Below are positions 23,542 to 35,702 of a stretch of DNA of 64,000 nucleotides, piece by piece. A model generated the notes under the pieces. It saw only the letters and a list, made by a program, of their open reading frames with translations, searched no databases and had not been told where the DNA came from. Source of the DNA: Pilasporangium apinafurcum (lineage: Eukaryota; Oomycota; Peronosporomycetes; Pythiales; Pythiaceae); contig BCKE01000001.1 of assembly GCA_001600495.1 (NCBI GenBank), positions 502,174 through 566,173 on the forward strand, read 5' to 3'. Every line of letters begins with the position of its first letter. The first letter of the stretch is position 1. The position numbers and the translations under genes were made by a program.

Positions 23542-24796
23542 CTACTCCAAGAGCGCATCGGCGTGATAGTTGACATGCTCTTCTACAAACGTCGCAATGA
23601 AATAGTAGCTGTGATCATATCCCTCCTGGGAATAGCATAAATACGAAGCATAAATGACTCTCTCAGTCTATATGTCTCATCAGCCATATTAAAGAGCGAT
23701 ATGGATATTACCTGCAGGCGAACAGTCACTGATTGATTTACCGACTTGCATGCCGCCTACATCAACAAGTATTTAAAATCTTGAATTCGGCAGTGAAATT
23801 CCCTCATTTCAAAAACGAACCTCAAATGCTTCTGGGAGCAATTGCTTATCATGCAAGAAATTGTCTTCACTGCCTTGGTCAATGAGGATTGGTTTTGAAA
23901 GTGGACCATGCTTGATTATCAGGTGTGTAGCATCATACTCCTGCATTTGGTGTTCAATCAGACCAATTATACAATCCACTGAATCAGTACAAGTAGACAA
24001 TATAGAATAGATGAGTCGCATTACATACCTTCCACGTCTCCTGATCGCTGCCCAAGTAGCCATTAAATGCCTTGATCCCCCATGGACAGTGAGTCGGGTG
24101 GGAAATGGGAGCAAAGGCAGAAATCGATTTGTATTGTTCCTGTAAGATACACATGTGGTACACCATAATCAGCAACATGCCATCTAAGCCATTTAAGGTG
24201 GTCTACTACATCTAACTTACTGGGTTACGAATGCCCAATACCAGAGCGCCATGACCTCCCATCGAATGTCCCATAATGGACTGCTTGTCTTCCAACACAG
24301 GGAAATTGGCAGCGATAAGCGACGGCAATTCCTACAGCGAAAGTAAGCAGATACATCCATAGAATGAATAAACAATGGTGCTAGCGTAGGCTAACACTAG
24401 CGAACGATGTACCTTGGTCACGTATGTGTACATGCGGTAGTGCTCTTCCCATTTTGGCTCGGTCGCGTCCAGATAAAAGCCTGCAGCGGACCCAAAATCC
24501 CAATGATCGTCTTCCCCTTCAATGTTGACACCGCGTGGGCTAGTATCGGTGGTGACAATGGCGATGCCACGGCTGGCCGCCACTTTTTGCGCCAGTGGAG
24601 CCTTCACGAAGAGCAGCTCGTCGTTGCACGTCAAACCCGCGAGGTAGTAGAGCACAGGCACCTTAGTGGTCTCATTGGCGTTCGGCGGGAGGAAGATGCT
24701 AAACTTCATAGTACATTTCGTAGTAGGGCTCTCATGCGAGTATTGCTTGATCCAGCCGCCGAAGGACTTGGTCTGCTTCACCAATTGCAGCGTCAT
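23542..24796 (-). CDS. S-formylglutathione hydrolase (esterase D)
   Basis: Hydrolyses S-formylglutathione to formate and glutathione, the second step of glutathione-dependent formaldehyde detoxification (EC 3.1.2.12), in the cytosol. The first exon starts at ATG 24796 and has [42 protein letters not shown] and YRMYTYV. The following exons give the nucleophile elbow [44 protein letters not shown] with the catalytic Asp, and the last exon [17 protein letters not shown] with the catalytic His. About five introns. Its length of about 285 codons is normal for the family. Stop at 23542-23544. All key residues are visible. Confidence 0.93.
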
Positions 24797-25018
24797 TGCG
24801 ATCTTTTCTATAGTTGTTTAGATCTACTCACTTGGTACTTGTCAATCAACTGGAGAAATGGAGCCGTTCACACAGTGGAATCATAAATTACAAAAATAAC
24901 CGTATCTATGAATTTATTATTTTTATAGACATATTGCCAAAACATTGCAGAACGCGATTGCGTATCTTCATGGCGCATGCTGGTTGTTGCCGCTCTATGC
25001 ACGCACGACGAGTTAGTC

Positions 25019-26063
25019 TTAGCCACTGTAGCGTTCTGCCAAGTGAGGCGGAGGAAGTTCTGTCATGATGGACGGATTTGCAGTGATGTATTCGAGAATG
25101 GTTGTCTTTCGGTCACCCAGAAACGTTGTGTGCACAAAGTTCTCATACACTTCCTACAGGACGAAGAGCAAGTAAAAATGCTGCATCAGTCGCCTTCGAT
25201 GGGAAAACTCTTTGCACTTAAAGGAGCTTTCCATGATTACCTCTCCCAGCTTCATCACAGCTAGCAAGCAATGACGCAGATATACCTGTAGAATCAAACA
25301 CTCTCATGTTCAGCAAACGCAATACTTCACGGACCATAACCAGGTCTGCGTATTACGCGTGGTCAAGCGTTATAAGCTATTGCCCCATACCCGACATGGA
25401 AGAATTCCGCTCTGAGCATCCCATCCCCAAATGGTTTTGAGACCATATGCTTTGTACTTGGTGTCGAACGCTTCCTGCCCTCTATCATCAAACTAATTGT
25501 AAGATTTTTTTTCGCCTTTTTGACAAGCAAATCGAAAAAGCTTTAAGGTTTTGTCTACCTGGTGACGATATACTCTTCGTCGGTCCAGCGTGTGCACATC
25601 AATGCCTATTATGGTCAAGGAATCGCTGGTGATCGAGCAAACATTGCAGAACATATATATCACGCGTTGTTTACTACCTCCTGTGCAGAAATGCGACCAT
25701 CAAGCTCCTGGAAGGGGACTTTGATGATCCTAAATTCTTCTTCGCGTTCATAGAAACTTGGAAGCAATTCATCAGGGATGTCGAACACGCTGATCAAAAA
25801 CGATGCGCCATCAGCGGGTTCCGTCGACAGACTCGCGATCTCCTACAATATTGTCGTAGTGCAGTCTGTGTCATGCACCACCGCAATGGATCTTAACAAT
25901 CAGAAAACCAACGCGCGAATACCTTGGTTTCCAAGTTGGCGATGCCACGTTCAAAAAAAATGGATGCTGGATGAGCAAACACTCGGTGGTAGTTGCGCAT
26001 CATAGCCAAGCGGAAGTTGCTCACGCCATCACCGAACGTCGATCGTGCCGATTTCTCTGTCAT
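25019..26063 (-). CDS. Gamma-glutamylcyclotransferase-like (GGCT/AIG2-like) protein
   Basis: Reconstructed from about six short exons. The start ATG at 26063 gives MTEKSARSTFGDGVSNFRLA, followed by NYHRVFAHPASIFFERGIA. Exon 2 has ISVFDIPDELLPSFYEREEEF, where YEREEEFR matches the GGCT-fold signature with its acidic residue. Later exons read MCTRWTDEEYIV, DTKYKAYGLKTIWGWD, SGILPC, VREVLRLLN, EEVYENFVHTTFLGDRKTTI and LAERYSG before TAA at 25019-25021. I recognise the layout from uncharacterised plant and algal proteins of the GGCT-like superfamily; the substrate is unknown. The junction after ILPC is odd: the obvious GTATGG donor shifts the frame, so either an unusual donor is used or there is an error near 25390. 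Confidence 0.6.
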
Positions 26064-26996
26064 TAATATAACAGCATCACATAATTACACGTTCTTCACC
26101 ATTTGTCACAGCAAATGGCTGCTTCCAACAGCTCATTGCATCTCCTGCTTCACCTGAGAGCAGTGAGCCAAACCCCACGAGCGTGACCATCTTCCAATAC
26201 TATTCCTGCTCTCGTGTCTTATTTTCTTTTTACCACCTTCTGATAATTTTTGTGGAATAACACATAATTTGATACAATCGACAGTTAGATACAACGTATT
26301 ATGGCACAGAGATTGAATTAATTGTTATGTCTTAATTATTCCAATAAATCCTTTATTGAACCAATAAAAATGTAATAAATTATTATGGAGATTCCGTTAT
26401 TGCATTATTGCTGATATTGGGTAATTGCAATTATATAGAATTGATGTAGTGATAGATGGCCGTTTTTATATCAAAAGTATTAGATATAGCGTACACTGGG
26501 GGACAAAATGATAGGGATGGTCTCATTTTTATAGTTTGTGACCCAATAGAAGCCTTTGAGTCGAAGAATGGCAGCATTTTATCTAGTAGAATTATAGGAA
26601 TCCATTATTCCCCGTTTGGAAAATGGATGCGACCTTGCAGAAAGTGTACGAGAAAGCAGATGAAGCTAACGCTGCAAACTGTCAATGCGTGCTGAGTCTT
26701 AAGTATTGCTTTGATGGGTTTAGCAGCGTCTGTTCATGATCGTAAACTATTATCATTGGTCCTGCGCCATGTTAATACCCAAGCATCAGCTATGCGGCTT
26801 CAACAAGTGATCAAACTGTGCCAAATTACGTGAATTATGCCACAAGTTACTGTGGAAGTAGCAAAAAGATAGAGTGAAAATAATAAGTTCGAATGATAAG
26901 AAGGACCATCACTCTCATTCTAACCATATTGTTACAGCACTGGATAGAGTTATGATGACCTTCACTCTTGCTGTTTCTGGCTGAATAGTTTATCAA
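26064..26996. other. AT-rich intergenic region upstream of the subtilase gene
   Basis: A 930-bp gap between divergent genes, very AT-rich at 26240-26450 with repeated AATAAAT/TTATT-type words. A 79-codon frame at 26456-26695 has no recognisable motif and is not called as a gene. Confidence 0.45.
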
Positions 26997-29900
26997 ATGA
27001 ATGTGGATGATGCAGGTGGAGACGGACGCTTTGGGACGATGACACGAGCGCGAAAGAGGCAGCGGGGCGTCGATATTCTGTTGGTATTGTTAGTGATATT
27101 ATGTGTGATAAATGAGTTTACGGGTCTACTGGTGGAGGCTACGTCTTCTCTACACCCGCAGTCTCTCGCCTGCCCGTTCTATCAGGACGAGATTGCAGAG
27201 GAGTATATTACTCAATTGAAGCATTACGACAACTTGCAGATACACGAAGAACACGTAAGCGCAGTTATAAGTGCGAGTATGAGTAAATCTACGGCAGACA
27301 TCGGACTGCGAATCACGCCGCGATCGGAGTTTGCGCGGATACATCCAACGGATTTTGTGGTGTGGCAAGTCTTCTCCTGCGTCACACGATCTTCGTCGTG
27401 GAAAACACTTGCGTCATGGACCGAATGGATCAGTAATAGCTGTTTAAAGATGGAAGCACCTGTCGACGATGACAGCATGAGAAAATATAGCAGTGAGAAG
27501 ATCAAATTCGTCCATTGCAACAAAGAGTATCGGCATCTTGAATTGCATCAAGCAAAAACACCTCCAGCTGATGTGCCGCGCATGAAATCAGAATCAAATC
27601 GAAGATTGCTCGGGCTTCGACACAAGCCTAAGAAGCTCATAGACGAATTAGGTGTGCAAGAGTTATGGAACCGTGGCTTTCATGGCGAAGATGTGAAAAT
27701 TGGTATTTTTGACACCGGACTGTCAGATGCACGATTTCAGAATGTGAAGGAGCGCATCAATTGGACTCATGAGAAGAAAAACACCGACATGGTTGGGCAT
27801 GGGACGTTCGTGGCTGGTTTGATTAGCGGAACAGACTTGCGGTGTCCTGGAATCGCACCGGAGTCGGAACTTTATGTGTTTCGCATGTTCACAACCGACC
27901 AGTTGTCATTCACATCGTGGTTTCTCGACGCATTCAACTACGCACTCTTTAAAGGAATTCACGTATTGAATCTGAGTACGGGGGGTCCAGATTTTCAGGA
28001 TATGCCATTTGTGGAAAAAATCAAAGAATTGACAGCCAACGGAATCATACTGGTGCGTATGCTCAAATTTTTGCTACTAATTCTTATGTGAGGTGTATCA
28101 ATCCTTTTTATAATCACATCCAAATTTGTAGGTTTCTGCTGTAGGGAATAGCGGACCAAAGTACGGAACACTCACAAATCCGGCAGATCAAATAGAGGTT
28201 ATTGGTGTTGGCGGTATCACTCATGAAGACGATATCGCTGACTTTTCCTCAAGGGGTATGACAACATGGGAGCTTCCCTTTGGTTCAGGACGTGTCAAGC
28301 CTGATATTGTTACGTTATCTGAGGATATCGCAAGCGCTGATGTTTCACGTGGATGCAAGGTGCTCTCTGGAACTAGTGTGTCTGCCCCCATAATCTCAGC
28401 CTCGATTGCGTTGCTCGCGTCTATGATTCCACCAGATGAAAGATGGACAGTTCTGAATCCTGCTTCTATGAAACAGATACTAATCGACAGCGCCGATCGA
28501 CTGGAACCAAGGGAGGAAGCTGACAACTATGTAGTCCGAAACCACATATTTGAGCAAGGGAATGGGAAACTAAACATAACGAGAGCGAGCAGTATGGTTC
28601 TGGATATGTGGAGTCGACACCAGCGCGCACTTAATGTGACAGAAGCGAGCGGGGATGTTATATCGAATATTGCAAAACCAAGCTCATTTCCGGCTAGTAT
28701 TGATGCGACCGACTGCCCGTATATGTGGCCACTTTGCTCGCAGCCATTATATTACACTTCATTACCGCTGATGTTCAATTTGACAATTATTAATCCCGTA
28801 TCCGTTTCCGGAAACATTGAAGGACCACCTCGATGGATTGCTGCTTCCAATGGTGAATACTTGGCGGTTTCTGTTGCCTCACCTGATGCGTTGTGGCCAT
28901 ACTATGGATCATTGGGTGTCTTTGTGGAAGTGAAACAAGACGCCGCGAATCTTGATGACATTGCAGAGGGCTCGTTGGTTTTAACCGTGAAAAACGGAAG
29001 ACAGCTCGATGAAATTATCGTTCCCATTAAAGTTCAGATTATTCCAAAACCCGCTCCAAGTAAGCGTATCTTGTGGGATCAGTTCCATAACATCCCGTAC
29101 CCATCAGCATTTGTACCAAGAGACAATCTCGAAAACTATCTTGAACTTCTAGACGCAGCGGGTGATCACCCACATACAAACTTCCATCAGCTGTGGAATT
29201 TCCTTATCCGAGAAGGTTTCTTCGTTGAAATCTTGCCATTTGAATATTCATGCTTGGATTTGCAGTTGTATGGAGTCGTTATGGTTGTTGATCCGGAGGA
29301 AGAATTCTTTCATGACGAAATCACGGCTCTACACGATGCTCTGAAGTATTCCAATGTGTCTTTGATTGTGTTTGCGGATTGGTATGACGACCAAATATTG
29401 GATTCCATGGAGTTGTTCGATACAAGTACGTTAAGTAATTGGCGCCCAATCACTGGTGGTGCAAACGTCCCCGCCATCAACAGCCTCCTCAGCGGGTTCA
29501 ATATCGCCTTCGGCGACGGTGCAGTGTCTACCTCAGCTGTCTCGCTATTATCGGGTAATGAAAGCTCGTTTCCGTATTGGTCTGGAACGTACATCACAAA
29601 GTTTCCAGTGAATGGCTATCTAGGCTATATAGATGCGATTGATGAAAGCGCTTTGGCGTTGAATCAGTCCGAGGAGACATTGCATGATGTTCCAGTGTTG
29701 GGATTGTATCAGGTTCCATCACATTACGGTGGTCGTATTGCAGTATTTGGCGACTCATCCTGCATCGATGCAAGCGTTCATCCAGCCAATGAGTTTCGCC
29801 ATTGCTTTGGAATGGTGCGATCATTACTCCAGTTTACAACGGATGCAACGTTACCTTCGAGTGATTTACAGTTGCTAGAGCTAGAGTTTATCTCGAACAA

Positions 29901-30108
29901 ACCATCTCTACATGCGACGAACGCTCTGTTTGATTCAACTCAGAAAGAGTTAAGGAACGCCAATCAGCCAAGACGGGAAGAGATGAACAAACACTCGAAA
30001 GTCGTGCGAGCCAATGAGATCAAGCCTGTGCGGCAAACATTTTGCCATTTCTACCGCAAGGAGCAATGCAATCTAGAAAATCGCATGACAATGCAAGTGC
30101 TAGAGTGA
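26997..30108 (+). CDS. Site-1-protease-like subtilase (S8 family, SKI-1/S1P type)
   Basis: Processes membrane-bound transcription factors and secretory proteins in the Golgi in other eukaryotes. Two exons: the intron at 28053-28131 joins NGIIL to VSAVGNSGP. An N-terminal hydrophobic stretch (about residues 26-48, VDILLVLLVILCVINEF) is a signal peptide or anchor. The pro-region has the basic pair site SNRRLLGLRHKPK before the catalytic domain. The catalytic residues are Asp in IGIFDTGLS, His in VGHGTFVAGL, the oxyanion Asn in AVGNSGP and Ser in SGTSVSAPI. The last is usually GTSVASP; here A and S are swapped after the serine. Downstream regions LYYTSLPLMFNLTIINP, ILWDQFHNIPYP and LIREGFFVEILPF match the S1P C-terminal domains. 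The protein ends in a polar Lys/Arg-rich tail with no hydrophobic segment, unlike animal S1P with its C-terminal membrane span. Confidence 0.88.
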
Positions 30109-30210
30109 AGATCAGTGACGTCACTCAAGTGAACAAAAGTAGATGTGGACCACCTGGTTTTAGGCACATTTGACTGATGCCATTAGTGGAAGAGTTGGTG
30201 GACCGACAAG

Positions 30211-31069
30211 ATGAGCTCTTCACACAAGAGCGCGGTTCAGCTGTACGTTGTGCTTTCCAACAAGAGTTCCAAGCAAAATCTAGGGACATATCTGCGTACT
30301 GCATCTGCCTTTGGTGCCACGCAAGTCATTGTTGGTAAGTTCTATGATCGAGTTTCAAGGTTGATTTTGTCATCAGTAGGGAATAACGTGATGTTTTGCA
30401 ATTTGCTTTGCAGTTGGTTCACAGCGCTTTGGTACGCATGGTGCCCATCGTGCACAAAAATACGTGGATGTTGTTCATTTTTATGAATTTACAGAAGCAC
30501 GTAATTATTTAAAGAGCAAAGATTGCACAATTTTCGGTGTGAAGATGCAAGAAGGGTCTTCAGGTACCTGATTTATCGAAATTTGTATGATGCGTATGCA
30601 ATAACATGACACATCGTTGCATGAAATAGCCGCGCATACTGCTTCATTTGAAGGCACTAGTGCCTTCGTAATTGGGAACGAGGTAAGCAATCAGTATTGG
30701 TGCTCTAGTTCACAGACGATTTTTCTAACAATTTTGGATCCCCAGTTCCCTGACCTTTCAGAAGAGCAAATCGCAATATGCGACCACTTCATTCACGTAC
30801 CATTCCATGGACCTCAGGTCGCCGCAATAACGTTGGATACGACAGTGACAACAGCAATTCTGCTTCATAACTTTACCAAATGGGCACAATTTCCTGTTCG
30901 CTCCATCGAAGCGACCAACACGCAAGGCAAATTTGTACTCGACAACTATCCAGTCTTCAATCCACATGACAATAAGAACATCCAGAAAGCTACTGAGCGT
31001 GAAGAGAAGCGTGCCAAAGCTAATGATGGTTTTACAGGAGAAGATGATCTCTCTGCTATGTTTGAGTAA
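30211..31069 (+). CDS. SpoU/TrmH-family RNA 2'-O-methyltransferase
   Basis: Probably methylates a ribose in tRNA or rRNA using S-adenosylmethionine. Four exons. The first has MSSSHKSAVQLYVVLSNKSS and NLGTYLRTASAFGATQVIVV, the N-terminal SpoU pattern. Exon 2 begins VGSQRFGTHGAH. Exon 3 gives SFEGTSAFVIGNE and exon 4 LSEEQIAICDHFIHVPFHGP and ITLDTTVTTAILLHNF. These correspond to SpoU motifs 1-3, but the usual GNEG(R/x)G loop is interrupted by the intron and reads GNEFPDLS. Motif 3, usually (S)LNVSxAxxI, reads ITLDTTVTTAI. The knot-binding residues are thus divergent, as in several eukaryotic members. The C-terminus is Lys/Glu-rich. The target RNA is not predictable from sequence. Confidence 0.82.
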
Positions 31070-31295
31070 TAGAAAATGATCGCTTTTACTATAACCCTAA
31101 CGAAGATGAAAAGCAATATACATACCATTACCAAATCACTGGACAAAGTTTAAGTTAGTGGTCTACGAAAAAACATAGACACAAAAGAGGACAAAGCCCC
31201 ATTGGATGCGTGACGCTACTACTACGCCCAAAAACGAAGAAAAAAAAGAAAAGCAAGCGCCATACACTAAAACTATCTGGAAGTTTGCCATTCCA

Positions 31296-32414
31296 CTATG
31301 CTCCTGGCCCAAAGCCCATCAGATGCTTGTCAAATGTTTCCTGCGCGCGGTGCTTGTGAAGCCGTTCCCGGAGAATGGCTTCACAGAGACGACAGGTTTT
31401 GATGTTGGACGAATCATGATGTGGTCGGACAAATGGTATCATTTCGGACGCTTGACTGGGCTTCAAACATTGGACACAATAGAGTAGTCCGCAATGGTAG
31501 CAGTTGCACTGATGGCTTGAGATTTTCAGGCCGAGTATCTTCTTTAAAAAATTTTTAATGACTTTCTTCGGGGTGAGCAAAGCAGAGCTACAGCGCATGC
31601 ATTTGCTGCGCTCAGTCGGCGATAAATAGGGCGGAGGAGCATGAATACTCCGAAGCATGAAATGCTTTAACCGTTTCGAAGCCACTTCATAACACATGAG
31701 GCCGTTTTGGTTCAGTGCCGTGAAAGATGCATTAAAACCCACGAGCACACCAGCGATAACAGCCAATTCACGGCGCGCAGCGATATGCATTAGCGACGAG
31801 CCTTCGACTTCCGTGTTAGGGTCGGATCCGTACTCGAGTAACTTGATGAGTACAGTGGGGTTGTCAACTTGAATGGTCAGCATATGGACGGCGATAGGAG
31901 TTAAACCGCGCTTGTTCTTGACGGCAACATCAGCACCAGCTGCCAACAAACTCTCCACCATCGCCAAACACTGCGAGCGTCGCCATGAGCCTGCCGCGAA
32001 ATGCAACGCAGTGTTGCCGTTATAATCCTGTACGTTTACGATCTCTTCGGCCCAATTATTGTCCAGCAGCGCGTCCAGTACTTGGCAATCCCCTTTGCGG
32101 ACGGCGATATGCAGTGGACCCTGACCGTGATTCGGCTCGCGTAAATTCAAAATTACTGACGAGATACTGGATGCGTTACTTGTGAAACTTGATTGTGCAG
32201 TTGACGTCTCGGAGCTCTCGGCGAGCACCGAGTCTCGAACATTATACCCGCGTTTATTGAGAATACCAAGGATATTCCGCTGGAAGACCTCCCCTTTTGA
32301 TCGCGGCGTGCTCTGACCACTCATACGTCTCCGCGGTGGGGATGGACTTGGACTTGCGTTGGTCACAGTACACTCTGTGGGTAAATCCACGTGAATTTCC
32401 TCATGGGTGTTCAT
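31296..32414 (-). CDS. Ankyrin-repeat protein with C-terminal FYVE-type zinc finger, 372 aa
   Basis: Single exon, ATG at 32414. Residues about 95-230 contain ankyrin units: GPLHIAVRKGDCQVLDALL, GNTALHFAAG with LLAAGADV, GLTPIAVHM with LLEYGSDPN, and SLMHIAARRELAVIAGVL. The C-terminal third has paired cysteines: CMRCSSAL, CNCYHCGLLYCVQC and CRLCEAI. This is the spacing of a FYVE/PHD-like finger in which the central basic RRHHCR is replaced by SSHQCNCYHCG, so PI3P binding is doubtful. Ankyrin plus FYVE is an oomycete-enriched combination. A role in membrane trafficking is inference. It converges on the SpoU gene and is divergent from the dipeptidase gene. Confidence 0.85.
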   Translation of the reverse strand: MNTHEEIHVDLPTECTVTNASPSPSPPRRRMSGQSTPRSKGEVFQRNILGILNKRGYNVRDSVLAESSETSTAQSSFTSNASSISSVILNLREPNHGQGPLHIAVRKGDCQVLDALLDNNWAEEIVNVQDYNGNTALHFAAGSWRRSQCLAMVESLLAAGADVAVKNKRGLTPIAVHMLTIQVDNPTVLIKLLEYGSDPNTEVEGSSLMHIAARRELAVIAGVLVGFNASFTALNQNGLMCYEVASKRLKHFMLRSIHAPPPYLSPTERSKCMRCSSALLTPKKVIKNFLKKILGLKISSHQCNCYHCGLLYCVQCLKPSQASEMIPFVRPHHDSSNIKTCRLCEAILRERLHKHRAQETFDKHLMGFGPGA

Positions 32415-33555
32415 TGCGCTTCACACCTATTTTTCCACTGAGAGATCAAGTCGAGAGAAGCTGAAGGAAGGAACCTCGACGTCTCGGCGTGACCGTGACG
32501 GGTGAGCAGGTTAGTTGGGTGGGTACGTGCGCGTGCAGGCGGACGTGAGAAAGTATTGGAAGGTGGACGTGGATCCGTTTGTGGTGGATGGATCTGCGTC
32601 TGGGGTATTATAATTAATACGCCGATGGGCAGGAGTCTACTAGTCGTCGCGTTTTCTGGGCGCGAGTATTAATGCTGCGAGAGTTTCTCGCTTTCTCCCT
32701 CTTTTCGGCCTGTGATGATAATTGACAGGGTTTCCTCTTCACTTGAAGAATGTATACTGAGGAAAAAGTGATGGTGCCGTTGTTCCATTTTCTGTTTCAG
32801 CAACGACAGCCCGGGCTCTTGACATTGATTCTTCAAAAAAGGTTTGGGGGAAAATTGGGATCAAACTATTTCAGTACAAAAAAGAACAAATTCACTTTAC
32901 TTAAGAGAATTAATACTAAATAAGATATACTCTTCAAGATTTCAAACATCTGAAAACATTACCAGTTTTCTTCAAAGTAATGTTTTAAGTGATAAATATT
33001 GGATTCCTGGGAGGTGAAAGGATCGTGACAGTGCTTAGGGTAGGTTAATGAACACAAAATGTGGGGAATAGAAAAAAAATCAAATATTTCATGTAGCCAA
33101 AAAACAAAAAATAAACACTATTGGAGACACGAACGGTGGTCAAATACCACATGGGCCAGCCATTTGCCAGGTAGTGGGTGCATGGAAACGGTAAGACTGC
33201 TACAATCACCACCCTTGTGATACCAGGAACTGAAGATTCCTCTACAATCCATCTCGTCGTTGTGCTGGGTAAACGCCACGAAATTTCGCATGGGCCCAGC
33301 AGACGTGCCAGCCACATTCCCAGAAACAGGCGATATAGAGTGGTCATACCACAGAATGTCATAAGAAGGTATTTAAAGAATCAAAAGTGGGTGCGATCCT
33401 TTTCGAATCATTTTGCTTCCGACTAGCGGAGCTCTTTCCACCAGAGAAAAAATTTGTGAAATCATTCCAGAAAGCAATCTGAACTGCTTTTGCGCGGAGG
33501 AGCGTTGCCGATCGTGTGCGTTTGTGTGTGCGGGTGAGACAAATCGAGAGAAAAA
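32415..33555. promoter_or_regulatory. Divergent intergenic region (ankyrin-FYVE / C69 dipeptidase)
   Basis: 1.14 kb holding two promoters. AT-rich in 32820-33000. A minus-strand frame at about 33118-33370 reads protein-like (HNDEMDC, SSWYHKGGDC, HPLPGKWL) but has no start, family match or clear splice partner. Confidence 0.4.
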
Positions 33556-35702
33556 ATGATGCGTGCAACACTGGTACTTCTGACGCTTGTAGCGTCCAGT
33601 CGCGCCGTAGATGCACAGGACCGCTGCACCGCCATCGTTGTCGGCGCCAAGGTGCGTGAATGAACCCACAAATTATAAATCAGGTTGACCAAGAGCGAAT
33701 AATGACTGCATGCATTGATGTTGTTGGATATCACAGGCATCGACGAATGGTGCGCCGATGACCACGCACACGAACGACTGTTCAAACTGTGACTTCCGTA
33801 TCGCTAAGGTGCCCGCGCAGACCCATGAAGATGGTGCCGTGCACGGCGTCATCCTGTTCAACTCAGATTATCCTCGTTACGGTACGCACATCTTTGATAT
33901 GATTCAGTAAAATGAGATGCCAATGAAGTAATATGGATACGCTTCGTTTCCACGCAGTGGGTACGGCACGTGGAGATGTGTACTTGCCAGAAAATTTGGA
34001 CAAGCGATTGTACAACTGGACGGATACTCCCGTAATCGGCACGATCCCAGAAGCTGCCGAAACCTACGCCTACATTGATGGAACGTATGGTATCATCAAT
34101 GAACACCAAGTCGCGATCGGTGAAAGTACCTGTGGTGCGCGCTTCTACAGCAAACCGGTGACCAAAGGCGGCGACGCGCTTTTTGATGTTTCAGAGCTCT
34201 CTAGAATCGCACTCCAGCGCACGAAGACTGCGCGTGAAGCCATTCAAGTGATGGGAGATCTTGCGGTGAAGTATGGTTACTATGGAGCGGAGTGGGAAGG
34301 CGAGGCAGTCTACAGTGAAGCGGGTGAGGCACTAACAGTCACTGATACCACGGAAGCGTGGATGTTCCACATCCTACCGGACGACACGGGGAAGTCGGCT
34401 ATTTGGGCGGCTCAGCGTGTACCAGACGATCACATCAGTGTTGTGGCCAATCAGTTTGTCATTCATGAAATTGAGTTGAACCAAACTGATTATTTCATGG
34501 CTTCAGAGAACATCTATGACGTGGCCATCCGCAACAATCTCTGGACGCCAGACCAAGGCGTGCCTTTTGACTTTACCAAAGTGTACTCCATGCCTCGTGA
34601 AGAAGGTCACCAGTATTATTCCACGCGACGTGTGTGGCGATTGTTCACTCTGGCGGACCCAGAGCTTGATCTCTCGTCCGAGACTGATGTCTATTCGAGC
34701 GACTACCCTTTCTCGATCAAGCCGGCGCAAAAGCTGTCGCCTCATGATATCATGCGATTCCAGCGTGATCACTACGAAGGAACTCCGTTCGACATGACAA
34801 AGGGCCCATCAGGTGGTCCCTACGGTGACCCCGATCGCTATGACGAAGGTTTGCAGGGTAATAACATTACGGCTAAAGATCTCAGTGCCGGCCATTTCGA
34901 ACGTGCCATTTCTATCTTCCGTGCCAGTTACTCGTTCGTGTCGATCCTGGACCCGAAGAACGCTGACAATGCTTACGTCTGGTTTGGTCAGTATGCTCCT
35001 CATGCAACTACCTATGGACCTGTGTACACCAAGGTGAATGCTGTTCCTGTGCATTACTCCACTGGTTCGCTCTTTGCATTTGGTTGGGATTCTTCCTTCT
35101 GGATCCATGCGCTTGTGGGGAACTGGGCAGCTCGCTTTTACAAATTTGCACACCCGTTTGTCGCCAAGACGCAATTGGCTAACGAAGCGCAACTCGAAAG
35201 TGTCCAAGCAGACGTGTTGGCAAAAGCATCGGAATTGAAGAATGCCAGTGGTGAAGACGCCATGATCGAGTTCCTCACCAACCAAAGCGCCTTGTTTGCA
35301 GCTAAAAATCATGAAGCCGCGACGACTCTCTTTGAGACCCTTGTCACAACCTTCCACGATGGCTACCAAATGTCTAACTTCAATACGCGTTACCTCACCG
35401 CTACGCCACTCTTTTACCCTAAGTGGTGGCTCCAGCTCGTGGGTTTCTTCTCCAAGGGCCAAGAGCAAGCTGATACAACAGCCACTACGTCCAGCATCTC
35501 CTCTTCCTCGAAAGCAGAAGAGTCTGTGCCTGGGCTAGTCGTGACTCCCACTGGCGATTCGCAACCAGCATCAAGCACCGGTGGAGTATCCCATATCACG
35601 ACGATCCTTGTGGCTATCATTTCATGTGCTATTGGAGTCTTGATTGGCCGCAGATTCCATGGGCCACTGGGCAAGAAGTCTGGATACCGTCCTCTCCATT
35701 AA
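33556..35702 (+). CDS. Secreted or anchored C69-family dipeptidase (peptidase U34)
   Basis: Ntn-hydrolase of the C69 family. ATG at 33556 gives a signal peptide (MMRATLVLLTLVASSRAVDA) followed by QDRCTAIVVGAKAS. The Cys of DRCT is the expected N-terminal nucleophile after cleavage, and MTTHTNDC fits the substrate-binding strand. Two introns: the first starts at 33652, the second joins PRY to VGTARGDVY. Further family signals are YAYIDGTYGIINEHQVAIGESTC, EAWMFHIL, IWAAQRVPDDHISVVANQF, YSTRRVWRL and GGPYGDPDRYD. After a Ser/Thr-rich linker, the C-terminus has one membrane span (ITTILVAIISCAIGVLIG) and a short basic tail, so the enzyme is probably tethered to the cell surface or a vacuolar membrane. 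Bacterial relatives lack this anchor. Confidence 0.9.

Noticed and set aside
26456-26695. 79-codon plus-strand frame in the AT-rich gap
   Set aside because: Has an ATG but no motif, and sits in low-complexity intergenic DNA.
33118-33370. Protein-like minus-strand frame with three Cys upstream of the dipeptidase
   Set aside because: No start codon context, no splice partner and no family recognised; could be a small secreted protein exon, but I cannot support it.
34809-35468. 219-codon minus-strand frame inside the C69 dipeptidase
   Set aside because: The plus strand encodes conserved dipeptidase blocks throughout; the antisense frame has no motif.
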